From Penicillium oxalicum (lineage: Eukaryota > Ascomycota > Eurotiomycetes > Eurotiales > Aspergillaceae): DNA of 64,000 nucleotides. The position numbers and the translations under genes are program-made. This document shows positions 12,537 through 23,760 of this stretch, piece by piece. How positions within the stretch are numbered: the first letter of the stretch is position 1; the number at the start of each line of letters is the position of its first letter. The stretch spans positions 2,232,001-2,296,000 of the forward strand of contig NC_064650.1 in the NCBI RefSeq assembly GCF_001723175.1, given 5' to 3'. The notes under the pieces were generated by a model, which saw only the letters and a program-made list of their open reading frames with translations, did not search any database and was not told the DNA's origin.

Positions 12537-13867
12537 ATGGTTAAGACAATTCCTTTCGGTGACCTTCAAGTTGCATCGCCCGGTTTTGGTGCGATGGGGT
12601 TGAGCTTCGGCTTGGGAACGAACCTGAGCCTTGAAGAAGCTGAGCCAGTACTACTGAAAGCAATTGAACTCGGGTGCACTTTTTGGGATACAGCTGTGAG
12701 TTGATCTCCTGAGTTTGAAAAAGATGGTAATGGGTTGAAACTAAATCATTGCGGTCATTTCCCAAATAGGTCGTTTACCAAGCTGGAGTGAACGAAAAGC
12801 TTCTTGGAGATTTCATCAGAAAGCACAACGTTCGCGATAAAGTTTTCCGTGAGTCCTCCACTGTTCACTCTTTATCATAGTGCCGGAGACTTTTGATCAT
12901 TAAGTGACACCCTCGACCAATAGTTGCGTCGAAATGCGGCATAATGGCCTTTGGGGAAGGGAGTGGATGCACGAATTCGCCCGCCCACATCAAGTCGTAT
13001 ATCGAGGGTACCATCGAGCGTCTGGGATTTACTCCCGACTTGTACTATCTGCACCGTATTGATCCAAGTGAGCATTCACCTCATCCAAGAAATTCTTCGG
13101 TATAATACGCTCATCATCGAAAAGACACTCCCTTGGAGGAGTCCATTTCTGCGCTGGACGAGATTCGCAAAGCGGGCAAGACAAAGTACATCGGTCTATC
13201 AGAGTGCTCTGCATCAACGCTGCGCAAGGCCAATTCCAGTGTGTTCATTTCAAAGCCGTGAATTTCACGGGGAAAAAGTATCACTGACATTCAATAGTTG
13301 CCAAAATCGATGCCCTCCAGGCAGAATATTCTGCATTCGAAACCATACACGAAAGTGACGGCTTGATCGATACCGCAAAGGAGCTTGGCGTCGCATATGT
13401 CGCGTACAGCCCATTGGGTCATGGATGGCTCGTGGATGACTTCCAATACAAATCGCCGGATGACTTTGCTCCGTCTGATTTCCGTCGTACCTGTGAGTTC
13501 GTGATTTGACAGGGGCTGGAATTAAACGTCTGAAAAGAAATCCGGTTGCTGACCCTCTTGAATCTTCTCAGCACCCAAGTTCCAGGGTGAAAACTTCTAC
13601 AAGAACAAACATATTGTGGATGAAATTAAGAGGCTTGCGGCTCGACGGGGGTGCACCACTAGCCAGATCGCGCTCGCTTGGGTCGCCGCCCAGGGAATGA
13701 TCGCTATTCCCGGAACAACAAAAGTCAAGAGACTGGAGGAGAACTGGGCATCCCGAGAGATTGACTTGACCGAGGAGGAGAAGCAGGAATTCCGTCGTGT
13801 GGTCGATGCTGCCAAGCCTCACGGCAATCGATATTCACCTGCGCACCAGGCATGGGTTGGCCATTGA
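12537..13867 (+). CDS. NADP-dependent aldo/keto reductase
   Basis: Cytosolic oxidoreductase of the aldo/keto reductase superfamily, which reduces aldehydes and ketones with NAD(P)H. Six exons: 12537-12695, 12770-12848, 12924-13067, 13125-13238, 13298-13492 and 13572-13867; every junction keeps phase and the product is 328 aa. The catalytic set is visible: Asp and Tyr in FWDTAVVY, Lys in FLASKCG and His in YYLHRIDPN. The segment [16 protein letters not shown] and the late [16 protein letters not shown] are typical of the Yak-type (AKR13-like) group. The length is normal for the family. It converges on the ETF gene. The substrate cannot be told from sequence. Confidence 0.92.
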
Positions 13868-14190
13868 GTCCAGTATCTCGGAGCCCATGTATCGCGTCTT
13901 CAATTATAAGCAAAACTTCAATTACTCTCAGCCTTGCAATTAGCAAGTGACCGTGGCGGGCAGCTTCGAATTTTCAGAGTTTTGTATATGGCAGTTAAAG
14001 ATGGCACAGCCTCGCTGAGGCTGTGCTCCTCTAGTCAGTGGTATTCTGTTCATAAAACAATGCAGCGCAAAATAACGAAAGGTGCAAATAAGATCATGGC
14101 ATCCAGTCCGCACGGTGGGAGATTGCAGGGTAGCAAGAAAGAAAAATAACAGCAATATACACTTCACGGCAAGTCAACTTATTTTGCAAT

Positions 14191-15381
14191 TTATGCGCTC
14201 TTCAGCTTCTCAGTCAACTCGGGAACCTTCTCAAACAGATCGCCAACAAGACCGACATCCGCCACCTGGAAGATGGGCGCCTCGGGGTCCTTGTTGATGG
14301 CAGCAATGACCTTGCTGTCCTTCATACCAGCCAGATGCTGGATAGCACCGGAGATACCAGCGCACAGATAGAGCTGGGGGGCCACGTTCTTACCAGTCTG
14401 GCCAACCTGCAGACTGTTATCGGCAAAGCCGCTGTCAACGGCTGCACGAGACGCGCCGATAGCGGCACCGAGGGAGTCAGCAAGGGGCAGCATGACGCGG
14501 TCAAACTCCTCCTTGGACTTCAAGCCACGGCCGCCGGAGACGACGCGGCTAGCAGTTGCCAGGTCAGGACGCTCGGATTTGGTCAGCTCTTCGGACACCC
14601 ACTCGGTTTGGGCGGGAGCGTTGGTATCGACACCATCAACGATCTCGGCGGAGCCGCCCTCGAGTTCAACACCCTGGAAGGCAGTGCCTCGTACTGTGAT
14701 CACCTTGACGTTGTCGGAGGATTGGACGGTCAGGATGGCGTTTCCGGCATAGATGGGGCGGACGAAGGCTGTTTGTGGAATGTGTTAAGAAATCGATCTT
14801 CTGAGCGCAGCGTTTTCTCCATGATCCCAGATTTTCCACTTACTGTCCTCACTCTCAATACCAGTGATGTCAGAAATCTGCTGCACGTCGAGAAGAGCGG
14901 CAACACGGGGCAAAAGGCTCTTGCCGAAGGCTGAGTGAGGAGCGATGATGTGAGTGAATTCGCCCTTCTTGATGTTCTCGAGAAGCATGGGAGCGTAATT
15001 CTCAGGAAGACCCTACGATTCCCAAATCTGTCAGTCGTGCGCAGGAACGAAGATGCGCGAGACTGCTGTGCATACCTTCTCGTAAGCCTCATTCTCGACA
15101 GCAATAACCTTGTCCACACCCTTAATCTTGGCGGCTTCAGCAGCAGAGGTACCCTTGACACCACTTCCAGCCAGGAAAGCCGTCACGGGTCCACCAAGCT
15201 TTTGCGCCGCAGCGATCGCGGAAGTACATGAGCCCTGCAACTTTCCGTCGCGCTGCTCGAGAACGGCGAGTGTGGAGAGGAGGCGGGCGAGCGCCGAGGA
15301 AGTTGGCGACGTCAGACTGCGGGCAGTGTAGATCTGCGTGCGGGCAGCCCGCAAGACAGTCGATCGAGCAATTGGAAACAT
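14191..15381 (-). CDS. etfA: Electron transfer flavoprotein alpha subunit, mitochondrial
   Basis: Takes electrons from acyl-CoA and other matrix dehydrogenases and passes them to ETF-ubiquinone oxidoreductase; acts as a dimer with ETF beta. Three exons: 15076-15381, 14844-15012 and 14191-14768, giving 350 aa. The Arg-rich, Ser-rich N terminus ([21 protein letters not shown]) fits a mitochondrial presequence. The N-terminal ETF domain contains [20 protein letters not shown]. The FAD-binding C-terminal domain has [45 protein letters not shown] and [10 protein letters not shown], all diagnostic. Length is usual. The stop is about 320 bases from the convergent reductase gene. Confidence 0.96.
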
Positions 15382-15822
15382 TGTGAATGTTCAGTACGGC
15401 TGGACGTATTTGCGCAATTCCTTCTTTGCGGGTCAGGTGCGAGTAAGTAGTCAGAAGTGACGCTCGGCGATCGGCGGTGATGTGAAGGAAGAAGATGTGG
15501 TTATCGTCGGGATGCCAAGACCCGCCCGCCCGAGGTCGGACTCGGTTAACACAGGCATCTTGAAGCCTCTACATGAGCGCGCCTACACCTATGACGATGC
15601 GATTGCAGGCAATCGTCAGTCAAGCGTAAGGATGTGCCGAATTCACTATATCAACCTACTCAAACTCACCTTCTGTCACCAGAAGGGAAATAGGCGGACG
15701 ACCGCCCTCTGGGAGGGTGGGCAATCATGTCTTTTGACGAAAGAGAACAACACGTGATATTTTGTACGCCGATAATACCTTTTACATGCAGAGAAATTAT
15801 AACGTGGCAAAGATGAACCCAA

Positions 15823-17091
15823 CTATGAGGTAGACTTTCTCTTCTTCTTGCCAGCCTTTGCGGCTTCGGCCACAATAGGCTCACCATCCTCGAGAGCCTT
15901 GGCCTTTTGCTTCTGGAGCTTCTCTTTCCTGGCAGCGGCAGCCCCGGCCTCATCCTCGTCCTCGGCGGACTTGGTCTTCTTGGTCTTCTTGGCCTCGAGG
16001 AGCTTCTCTTCGCCAGTGGACTTGCGCTTCTTGCCAGCCTTGGATGCTTCCTCGATAGCTGCAGCCTGATCTTCCTCCACCACGTCGCCGTCTTCCACCC
16101 ACAGCTCATTGGCCAGCCAAATAGGAAGAGCCATGGTGTTTGCACCCTTGACGTGGATTGCCTTGATGTTCCTCCAGCCCTTGTTGATGAACTTCTCGGC
16201 CATGCCGTTCACGACGGCACTGATGTTCTCGGACAATTGCTCGGCGGTGAAATTGGAGGAGCCCACACGGATAGCGGACGAAGTAGAGGGTGCCAGCTGG
16301 ACGGCGGCACAGTGCAGAGTGCGCTCAATCTCCTTCGCACAAATCAGAGGCGCGGCGAAAGATGCCTTCTTTTCATCCTTGGCGGGCTTTTTCTGCTTAG
16401 GGTCTTTCTTGACGCGCTTGCCATCGACCTTCTCAATTTCGGCGATACGGATGGGAATCGGACGCTTGCTGGACTTGTAGAAAATCTTGCCAAGAGTGGG
16501 AATCAGGCGAGTGATAATCCGGTCATCGGCAAGGAAGACATCGTGCTCAGAAAATAATTGGCGACGGCTTTCGAAACTTTGGTAACGGGCCTTCAGCTTA
16601 CTGAAGCCAATGACCTTCTCGATACGCGACGAAAGTTCCTGAGGGAAGGCGGGGTCGGCAACGACATCCTTGAATCCGCGCTGAGGATCGGCGGTGATCA
16701 CACAGATGCTGAGAGAGGGAGATGTGTGAAGAGAGTGGGGGACAACGATCTTGCCAGGCTTCAGGCGGTTCTTGTCCACAACGTGCTTCTTGGTCGTAAG
16801 CAACAACCAGACCGCCTCATTGTTGATAGGAGTGTCTTCATCATCCGAGTCATTATCACCAATCAAAGTCTTCTTAGTCGCCGTCTTCTCCTTCTCTTCC
16901 TGGTTGGACTTGATATGGCGCAGCAGGGCGGTGGAAGCTTTCACAACCTGCGCAAAGTTGAAAATTAGTTTGCGCTGTTCATGATTTGAGATCCCTTTAC
17001 AAAAGAGAGAATTGCAACTTACCTGAGGGTTATCCAGCTGATACGGTGAGCCAGTGGCTACCTTCGTTGTCAGAGTAGTAGAAGACGGCAT
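15823..17091 (-). CDS. Ribosomal L1-domain protein, Cic1/Utp30 type (ribosome biogenesis)
   Basis: Nucleolar protein with a ribosomal L1 fold, related to yeast Cic1/Nsa3 and Utp30 and human RSL1D1, which act in pre-rRNA processing. Two exons, 17023-17091 and 15823-16947, give 397 aa. Seen directly: an N-terminal segment VVKASTALLRHI, an L1-like core with FLADDRIITRLIPTLGKIFYKSSKRPIPI, then VQLAPSTSSAIRVG and FINKGWRNIKAIHVKG. A very Lys/Ala-rich tail (about 310-397) ends KKKRKSTS and is probably nucleolar targeting and RNA-binding. The 75-nt intron has no stop and a length divisible by three, so unspliced RNA would add 25 residues in frame. Cic1 versus Utp30 orthology is not settled; the long basic tail favours Cic1. 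Confidence 0.88.
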   Translation of the reverse strand: MPSSTTLTTKVATGSPYQLDNPQVSCNSLFCKGISNHEQRKLIFNFAQVVKASTALLRHIKSNQEEKEKTATKKTLIGDNDSDDEDTPINNEAVWLLLTTKKHVVDKNRLKPGKIVVPHSLHTSPSLSICVITADPQRGFKDVVADPAFPQELSSRIEKVIGFSKLKARYQSFESRRQLFSEHDVFLADDRIITRLIPTLGKIFYKSSKRPIPIRIAEIEKVDGKRVKKDPKQKKPAKDEKKASFAAPLICAKEIERTLHCAAVQLAPSTSSAIRVGSSNFTAEQLSENISAVVNGMAEKFINKGWRNIKAIHVKGANTMALPIWLANELWVEDGDVVEEDQAAAIEEASKAGKKRKSTGEEKLLEAKKTKKTKSAEDEDEAGAAAARKEKLQKQKAKALEDGEPIVAEAAKAGKKKRKSTS

Positions 17092-17951
17092 TTTTGATGA
17101 ATATCGGTCTCAGTCTCGCCTATGATTTTTCGGCGACGATATTGAGATTCAAAAAAATTTCTGGGAAGGCGGAGTGAAAAATTCTGCCACTCCGACGGGG
17201 CTTGGCGGACTACTTTGGAGTCTTGACCCCAGAACATCTTGGTGGCCTGAGGCAGTCACGTTAGCTTTTCCGGAGCAGCGCCAGACGCGGAGGTTCCCTT
17301 TGCTTTTTGCGGCGATACCTGCATGTGCTCATCACAGCTGTGTAGCCTAGGGTACCTGTCCAAATCCCCGGGATGACTAAAGCCTACCTTTGGCTCTTTG
17401 AACTATTTGATACAGATTAGAATGTTCGCCAGGTACCTGAAGACAGTCCGCTCAGTTGCCGCGTGAACACAGATGCCAAGGCCGACTAATCCAATAGACT
17501 CGGAATATCGCTATTCCTACAAACTGCTTGTACAGCCTTGCAAGTTTGCATCTCCAGCAGCCACGTCAATAGGCATGTTTACCCGCATCACCACCAATGA
17601 TGCCAGAAGGTGTTGTAAGCCTTATTGCATTAAGATTTGCCCGAAGTTTCAGGCTACCTTTATCGGCGTGCAGGGGAGAAGAGGGGTTGCGGAGGCTACT
17701 GATACCAACACGAATTCCTTAAGATATTCTGCAGGTTTAGCGCTTTCTGAACGCGACTGACGTGTGATTTTGAAGGGGCTATGGGCGCTTATAACAGCTC
17801 TGGTTTCCATTCTCCCCCACTTCCTCTTCCCTTCCTCCGACCATGGCTAAGTGTTTACATGGCATAATACTTTCTGGTCTTCTCCAGTTACGTCCCCTCC
17901 CTCCACAAGACAAACTTAGCACGCACACATGCTCTTTCGACACTCCAAAAG
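17092..17951. other. Intergenic, no recognised gene
   Basis: Promoter side of the L1-domain gene, then DNA without a recognisable gene up to the APH relic. A 95-codon plus-strand frame at 17473-17760 has no family feature. Confidence 0.5.
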
Positions 17952-19674
17952 ATGCCTGAATCGTGTGACTTGTTCGAGTACACGACCGGACGATGGATGT
18001 ATGTTGCGGGCTATACCTGCTTCATGTTGAATTGCTCGATCGATATACGGCTCTAGCTATAATGACGCTTTGAGGCATCGCGAGAGGAGACGTGCTTTCA
18101 ACGTCTCTGAACTGAAGCGCCTTGCTGCGTTGGCGGTTTAGCAGAAGGAGGACGACGTTGCCGGTTTCGAGAAGCTTGCCGAAGGGGGATTCAACCGAAG
18201 TTTTAAGATCACCATGCGAAACGGCTTCCAATTTGTTGCGCGAATCCCTTACCATGTCACCGAACCAAAATACTTAGCGGTCGCTAGTGAAGTGGCAACG
18301 ACCGATTTTCTCCGTTCTCAGGGCATTCCTGTCCCTGAAATTTTCGGTTACTCTGCCGTTGCGGATAATTCTGCGGGTACTGAATATATCTCCATGGAAC
18401 TTGTCCAAGGACAAAATCTTGGTGATATCTGGTATACATTATCTGAAAAGGAGAGGGAAACACTAGTCACAAAGCTCGTGCAACTGGAGTCTCGTCTATT
18501 TGCCTTACGGTTTCCGGCAAGTGGAAATCTCTATTACTACGATGATTTGCTGGCCTAGGACTACCCGGTCATTGTTCCGTGCCCCAGCTCGACCCGCCGC
18601 TTCTGTATTGGCCCCGATACTTCACTTGGATTATGGTACAGGAAAAGACTCGACTTATCGGTTGATCGCGGACCATGTAAGTTTTGTCTATGTTGAAATA
18701 CTGTGGAAGAGACGTTAACGGTTCAATTTGAGAAGACCGAGATTCTTTGGCTGTTCTCACTGCCGGAGCTATAAAAGAGACTGCATATCTCAAAAAAGTT
18801 GGGCGACCTCTTCAGCCATTTCAGCGTCTTCGCAGAGAGATATACAATTACTAGACCTAATCCCACCTCGAATATATTGTGAATATGGATAAATACCTAC
18901 AAATTGCACCTCACATCATGCCACGTGATTGTCCTGCCCTTTATCGTCCGGTCATACGACATCCCGATCTTCAACCCAACAACATATTTGTGTCCAATAA
19001 GCTAGAAATCAAAGGTTTAATCGACTGGCAGTATAGTACGATTCTTCTATTGTTTCTGCAATACCTACGGTATTCCACAAAGTCTGCAGAATTATGGCGA
19101 CGAGATCTCGTCTTTATTGCAAACCCCTGCTTTACTAAGCAATTTCGATAAATTAGAAGAGATTGAACAGTCCTGTTATATAGAACTTTTCCGGAAGCGT
19201 CAGCTTCACTATCTCTACGTTAAATTGACTGCGGATAACAATTCGGAGTATTACGATGCCTTGACTTATTATTTTAGCGCCTTAAGGCGGCGGATTTTTC
19301 ACTATGCCAGTGACCCTTAGGAGGGTGACAATGTGACCTTGAAAGCTGATTTAGTTACGCTGTCGAGAAATTGGGGAGAAATAAACCGGGATAAGAGAAC
19401 ACCTTGCCCAATATTCTTTTCAGATGACGAGTCGAGCGAGTGTCTGCAACTAGAACGTGCACAATCCGAAGCTGATGAACAATTTCAAGCTTGCCAAGAA
19501 GCAATTGGGGTTGGAAATGAGGGATGGGTGCCGGTTGCATATTACGACGAAGCAAAACGACGTGAGAGAAAATTAAAAGCAGACGCTCTTGATGCAGCTG
19601 AAACAGAGGAGGATAGAGCTAGAATCCACGAAAATTGGATTTTTGACGACTTTTGTGAGCAGGATTACACGTGA
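17952..19674 (+). pseudogene. Decayed fungal APH-family phosphotransferase (AIM9-like kinase fold)
   Basis: Relic of the large fungal family of aminoglycoside-phosphotransferase-like proteins, often named after AIM9. Similarity runs the whole length: CDLFEYTTGRW, an apparent intron (18001-18055, GT-AG), LRHRERRRAFNVSELKRLA, EKLAEGGFNRSF, FVARIPYHVTEPKY, VATTDFLRSQGIPVPEIFGYS, the catalytic loop RHPDLQPNNIFV with GLIDWQ, and the C-terminal GVGNEGWVPVAYYDEAKRR. It is broken by stops at 18139-18141, 18852-18854, 18858-18860 and 19318-19320. Frame changes occur near 18550-18600 and 19050-19090. Where family residues are Gln or Trp, the stops look like CAG to TAG, CAA to TAA and TGG to TAG, the pattern expected from repeat-induced point mutation. 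No active protein can be made. Confidence 0.88.
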
Positions 19675-19862
19675 AAAATAAAATAGCCCATGTTGACCTC
19701 CACGTCTCCTGAGATGGCCTACAATGGGTAAAACCCCTGGTCACGGGAGTCATGTATTTCGAAGGGGATTTTTCTTGGTTGTAGACGTCTCAATATCATT
19801 TCCAGCAGCATCATTTGTGCACAAGTCCGCAATCATACCGCAAATATGATTAACTATGCCAA

Positions 19863-20381
19863 TCAAACTGGGGAATAGCGGTCCACGATTTGCCTGCGCC
19901 GAGGTGGACCATATTGCTGTCTTGCCACACCTTCGGTGATTCTAGGGCTACCACCAGCTCGAACTGCCTCGCAGGATGTGCCTCTGTATGAGGATCCTCT
20001 TGTAACATTGAAATTGCGCCCAGACTGCCCAGAATCTCCAGCCTTGCGACCCTCAAGGCGTGTATAATAGCGCACCTGTAGGGAACCTACAAATTTTCTA
20101 GGGAAGTACTCTGCGATCCGCTTCCGCGGCAAGCTCCGCTTTTCCTTTAATTCAATTGAAAGCCGGTCGTCCTTAGACAGGGTTTGGGCTCGCCCGGTTG
20201 ATTTCCTACCTAGCGTGAGGGTCAGGAGGTAAGTAGTAGTCCGCGTAGGTGATAAAAAGGATGGAAATGGGTAGCAGGGTCGCAGGGGCAACCCTACGAC
20301 CCTGCTACATATTTTATCCCCCCGCCCGTAGCAGAATAAGACAGATACATTCATTAATAGCGTGTGGACATTCAGGCACAT
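19863..20381 (-). pseudogene. Myb-like DNA-binding domain fragment
   Basis: A minus-strand frame contains TLSKDDRLSIELKEKRSL, RKRIAEYFPRKFVGSLQVRY and YTRLEGRK, which resemble the single Myb/SANT repeat of many small fungal proteins (helix with LKE, then IAEYFPGRS and LQVRYYTRL). Two Trp positions expected in such repeats are replaced (Leu in TLSK, Arg in LPRKR). The Gly in FPGRS is lost, pointing to decay. The tail QYGPPRRRQIVDRYSP also seems family-related. The only upstream ATG follows a stretch that does not look coding. It lies next to the APH relic. Recognition is from memory of the motif only. Confidence 0.4.
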
Positions 20382-20387
20382 CCTCAA

Positions 20388-21995
20388 ACAAGTTTTCGAA
20401 CAAAAGTTTCATTCGAGTTGATATGAATCAATGAACAAACATAGTAACACTGTAACAAAAATCAAGGACACAAAGCTAGAGATTCAGTGGACTATGAGTC
20501 AGCGAATGCGGAGATGAATAATGATCAAGATGGGCGGGTGTCCTACGAGGTACCTCTACCCAACCCGGTAGTTCAACATCAAAATGCTCTAGGGTACTTT
20601 TGTAAGCTATATACAAATGAACAAACGCGGCCCTCTGTATCTCACATGATCCCCACTTCAAGCTTTCAAGTTGTCAAAGATTCGAATGAGAGCGCCTGTC
20701 TCGCTACTTCAACGCTACCACGGTGCCAAGCTTAGTATTTGCACCTGCACGAGGAAGACTGATAAGTCGTACGAGGCAAGCGGGAGCTGGCTCACTATAA
20801 AGCAAACAATGAATATATGATCACTGAATCAGTAGTTACGATATCTTCACTCGAGACGACTCATCTGCCTTCACAGTGGCCCATGCACTGCACTCTGCGA
20901 GTCTCATAGTTAGAAACTTGTAGCGGTACACCACTACATATTGATAAATACAGATTTAGGACAGAGTCCGGTGGACGGGGCATGGTGACTCGTCATCCGG
21001 TGGATCATCACCCGTTGCCCACACACGCTAGAATTATCTAGACACGGATAGCGTTATAGACTAGTGAACGTAGTCAGCTGTTGTCGCACCTGCCGTTGAA
21101 GTCTGAAACCATTGTGGGCTTGTTATGGCGCAACGTGAAGTCAGTAGCGCTAGAATTGAAGTACCGCGGACCACATATTCTCAAGATTGAAATGTTTGTG
21201 TGCATAACAAAATGTCATATATATAATTAGTCAGGTGAAAACTGGATATGAATTCGTAGCTAGGGACCTGGTCGAATGAAATGCTGAACATGAGCTGTGG
21301 AAATAAAGCCAAAAAATACTGCTCGGAAGAGGGTGATGATGGTGTTTCGGTAATCACCGGCGAAGCAAAACATGAACCACCCACGGGACTCGGGCCTAGT
21401 GTTGATCATTTTGCCCGGTTCACACAACGACGGGCGCTTTCATGGCGATCCATACACTACACTTGGTACGTTGCCTGGTTGACGTAATCTCTTTCCTGCA
21501 TCCAAGCCATCTTACATGGCGTATCTCCGCAGCTCTCGAGGGCTGTGAGTTAAATTGGAATGATCCGTTCTATATCCCGGCACCGTATTTGATCGAGGTT
21601 CTCTTAGACATGTTTTGAGTTTTTCTCAATCTCTTCCTGACTCAGACAATACGCTAGGCTGGTCATCTGCGAGGGGGTCAGGTCTCGGCAGCAGATGGGC
21701 TGTAGAGCGGGTTTGAAAAACAGGAGCAGGGAACGAGCCGCAGCAGAGGTGCCCCTGGCGTGTGATCGTCGGGGGTAATAACAGCACCCTAGATGTCAAA
21801 AGTCCCAATTCTTCGACAGCCTGGAGACCGCAAATTTGAAAATGGGCGAGAAGGGGGGGGGATGCAGATTGGGCGGCACTTGGACAAACCTGACTCAAGA
21901 GCAGGCTCTTGAGAATCAGAAGCCTTATCTGGAGCGATCAATTTTGTCATGTGGCAGAATAAGGGGGGATGATGCCTTGGCATACACGCGCGCGT

Positions 21996-22035
<40 letters not shown>

Positions 22036-23760
22036 TCGACTGGGAGCCTTTAATGGGTCGATTGTTGAGCTGGTTCCTAATCCTACGCATCGTCACCGGT
22101 GGTGGAAGGTAAGAAGGTTCCTTAGGTTCCAGCCAGTGTTTACATAACCCCGGCCGTGGATTGAAAAAGGATCTGTGGCAGCTATTGAATTTCATGATTG
22201 GTGTACCTGGCCAAAAGTGGAGTCTCATCTCCTGGCAGGCCGCACACCCGCACCATTCTGGCTGCTCATTGGTGTGCCCCCTGACGCATGGGTAATTTCC
22301 ATGGGCGGCTAGTTCCCAGGAACCGAATCAAGAGGGAAATTGAAATTGGAGACAAGCAAACCGCAAATTTGGTGGATCTGCGGTGGGTGTCTCATGAGAT
22401 GATGGGATATCACACATCCTTGGTGGGCATTGAAGAATCCAATGGGGCGATGAAGTGGGCACTCCAGAAGACAATTTGGCGAGGCCCATGCCAAGAGACT
22501 CGGTGACAGTCGAGACCGGAAGGCCTTCACGAATCACGGAAACGGCGACCCGGGGGGGCAGTGGCTGAGGGTCTGAAACACGCCTATACCCAGTGGCGGA
22601 CAGGCGACAGCAGTGTGAGTGAGACAAACCCTCTGAGACCTGGTAGGTGACAAAGATTGTCAGATCCGGGAGGGCTACAGTGGCTCACTGGCTCTCAAGG
22701 GAGAGATGTGAGGCACAACAATCCCACACGATGGTGATCCAGCGTTCATGAATAATGGACAATCACAATGACCCATATGGACGCCAGACGCGAAGCCCAC
22801 TTGTGTGTAAAAGTCTAATTGAGGTCCCGAGATTAGCGGCGGGAGGTCCAGTTGTCCACAGGCAGGTACATTACCGCTTCTGAGTGACAACAGAAGTACA
22901 GTCTGGGTACCTGTTTCCGGTCAGGGGCCCCTTTTTCGGCCTCCGACTGAACTCGTTCCTGCAGACTGAGGCCGTTCTGCACTGTTTCGAAGCGGTATGC
23001 ATCGCACAGCCCAACGACCCTCTCCTGCACACCAGACCAAAACAGAGGCACAGAATTATAGAAACCGAGAAAGTAAAGTCCCAGATTCACCCGGCAGTGG
23101 CTCAGTGACCCAAAGCAGTGGCCCCTCCTCCGCCCAGGCCCCAAGGCCCCCGTTCCCAGGCCGTCCCCCTCCTTTCCATCCTCACCCACATTATCCCTGG
23201 GGTTTTATTCCTCCCTCTTTCCTTCCTTCCCCTTTCCCGTTCTAGCCTCAGTCTCTCAGTTTTTTCTCCATCCGACCAGAGGGTTCCATCTCTCTCCCAC
23301 ATTCATTTAGGAAATACTGTCACTCCCTCTTACTCTCAACTATCTAAGCGATCCGGTCTTTTCCTCACACACACCCACCCACCCCCTTTGTTGTGTACAA
23401 CCCTTGAACAACAACGCGCGACTGGCTTGCGTCTGATGTATGTGCAATCCTGTATTCTCGATCAGAGGGCGTCTCTGGCCCAAACAGGGTGTCTTGGTGC
23501 GGTTCGCGGCTGGCGGCTGGCGCGATGATTACGGAGAAGACAAACATCTTTGGCCTCTCTGAATTGCCTCCAGTCGTTTTGGTCTCCACGTTGCGATATG
23601 ATGTCGCGATCGTCATCTGCCAGTGGCCAGCCAACCGTAATCGCATAGCCAGAGAGGCTCTCATGGGGCCTGGAGGCCCACTATGCTTGAGCTCAGGGAA
23701 CATTGACTAACAGGATGACCACTCAGTCCACAGTTCCTCAGTTTGACTCCGTGAAACATC
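20388..23760. other. Gene-poor stretch and SUN gene promoter
   Basis: No convincing gene in about 3.4 kb. It contains a CA microsatellite at 21999-22032 flanked by CG/TG alternation. The last 650 bases before 23761 are rich in C and T on the plus strand (TCCCTC and CTTCC runs), as in the promoters and leaders of highly expressed fungal wall genes. Confidence 0.5.
21999..22032. repeat. CA dinucleotide microsatellite
   Basis: Seventeen uninterrupted CA units, preceded by alternating CGCGCGTGCG. A purine-pyrimidine alternation of this length can adopt Z-DNA and is likely length-variable. Confidence 0.95.

Noticed and set aside
20966..21010. Two close copies of a CCGGTGGAY motif
   Set aside because: Only about nine bases each, not enough to claim a repeat element.
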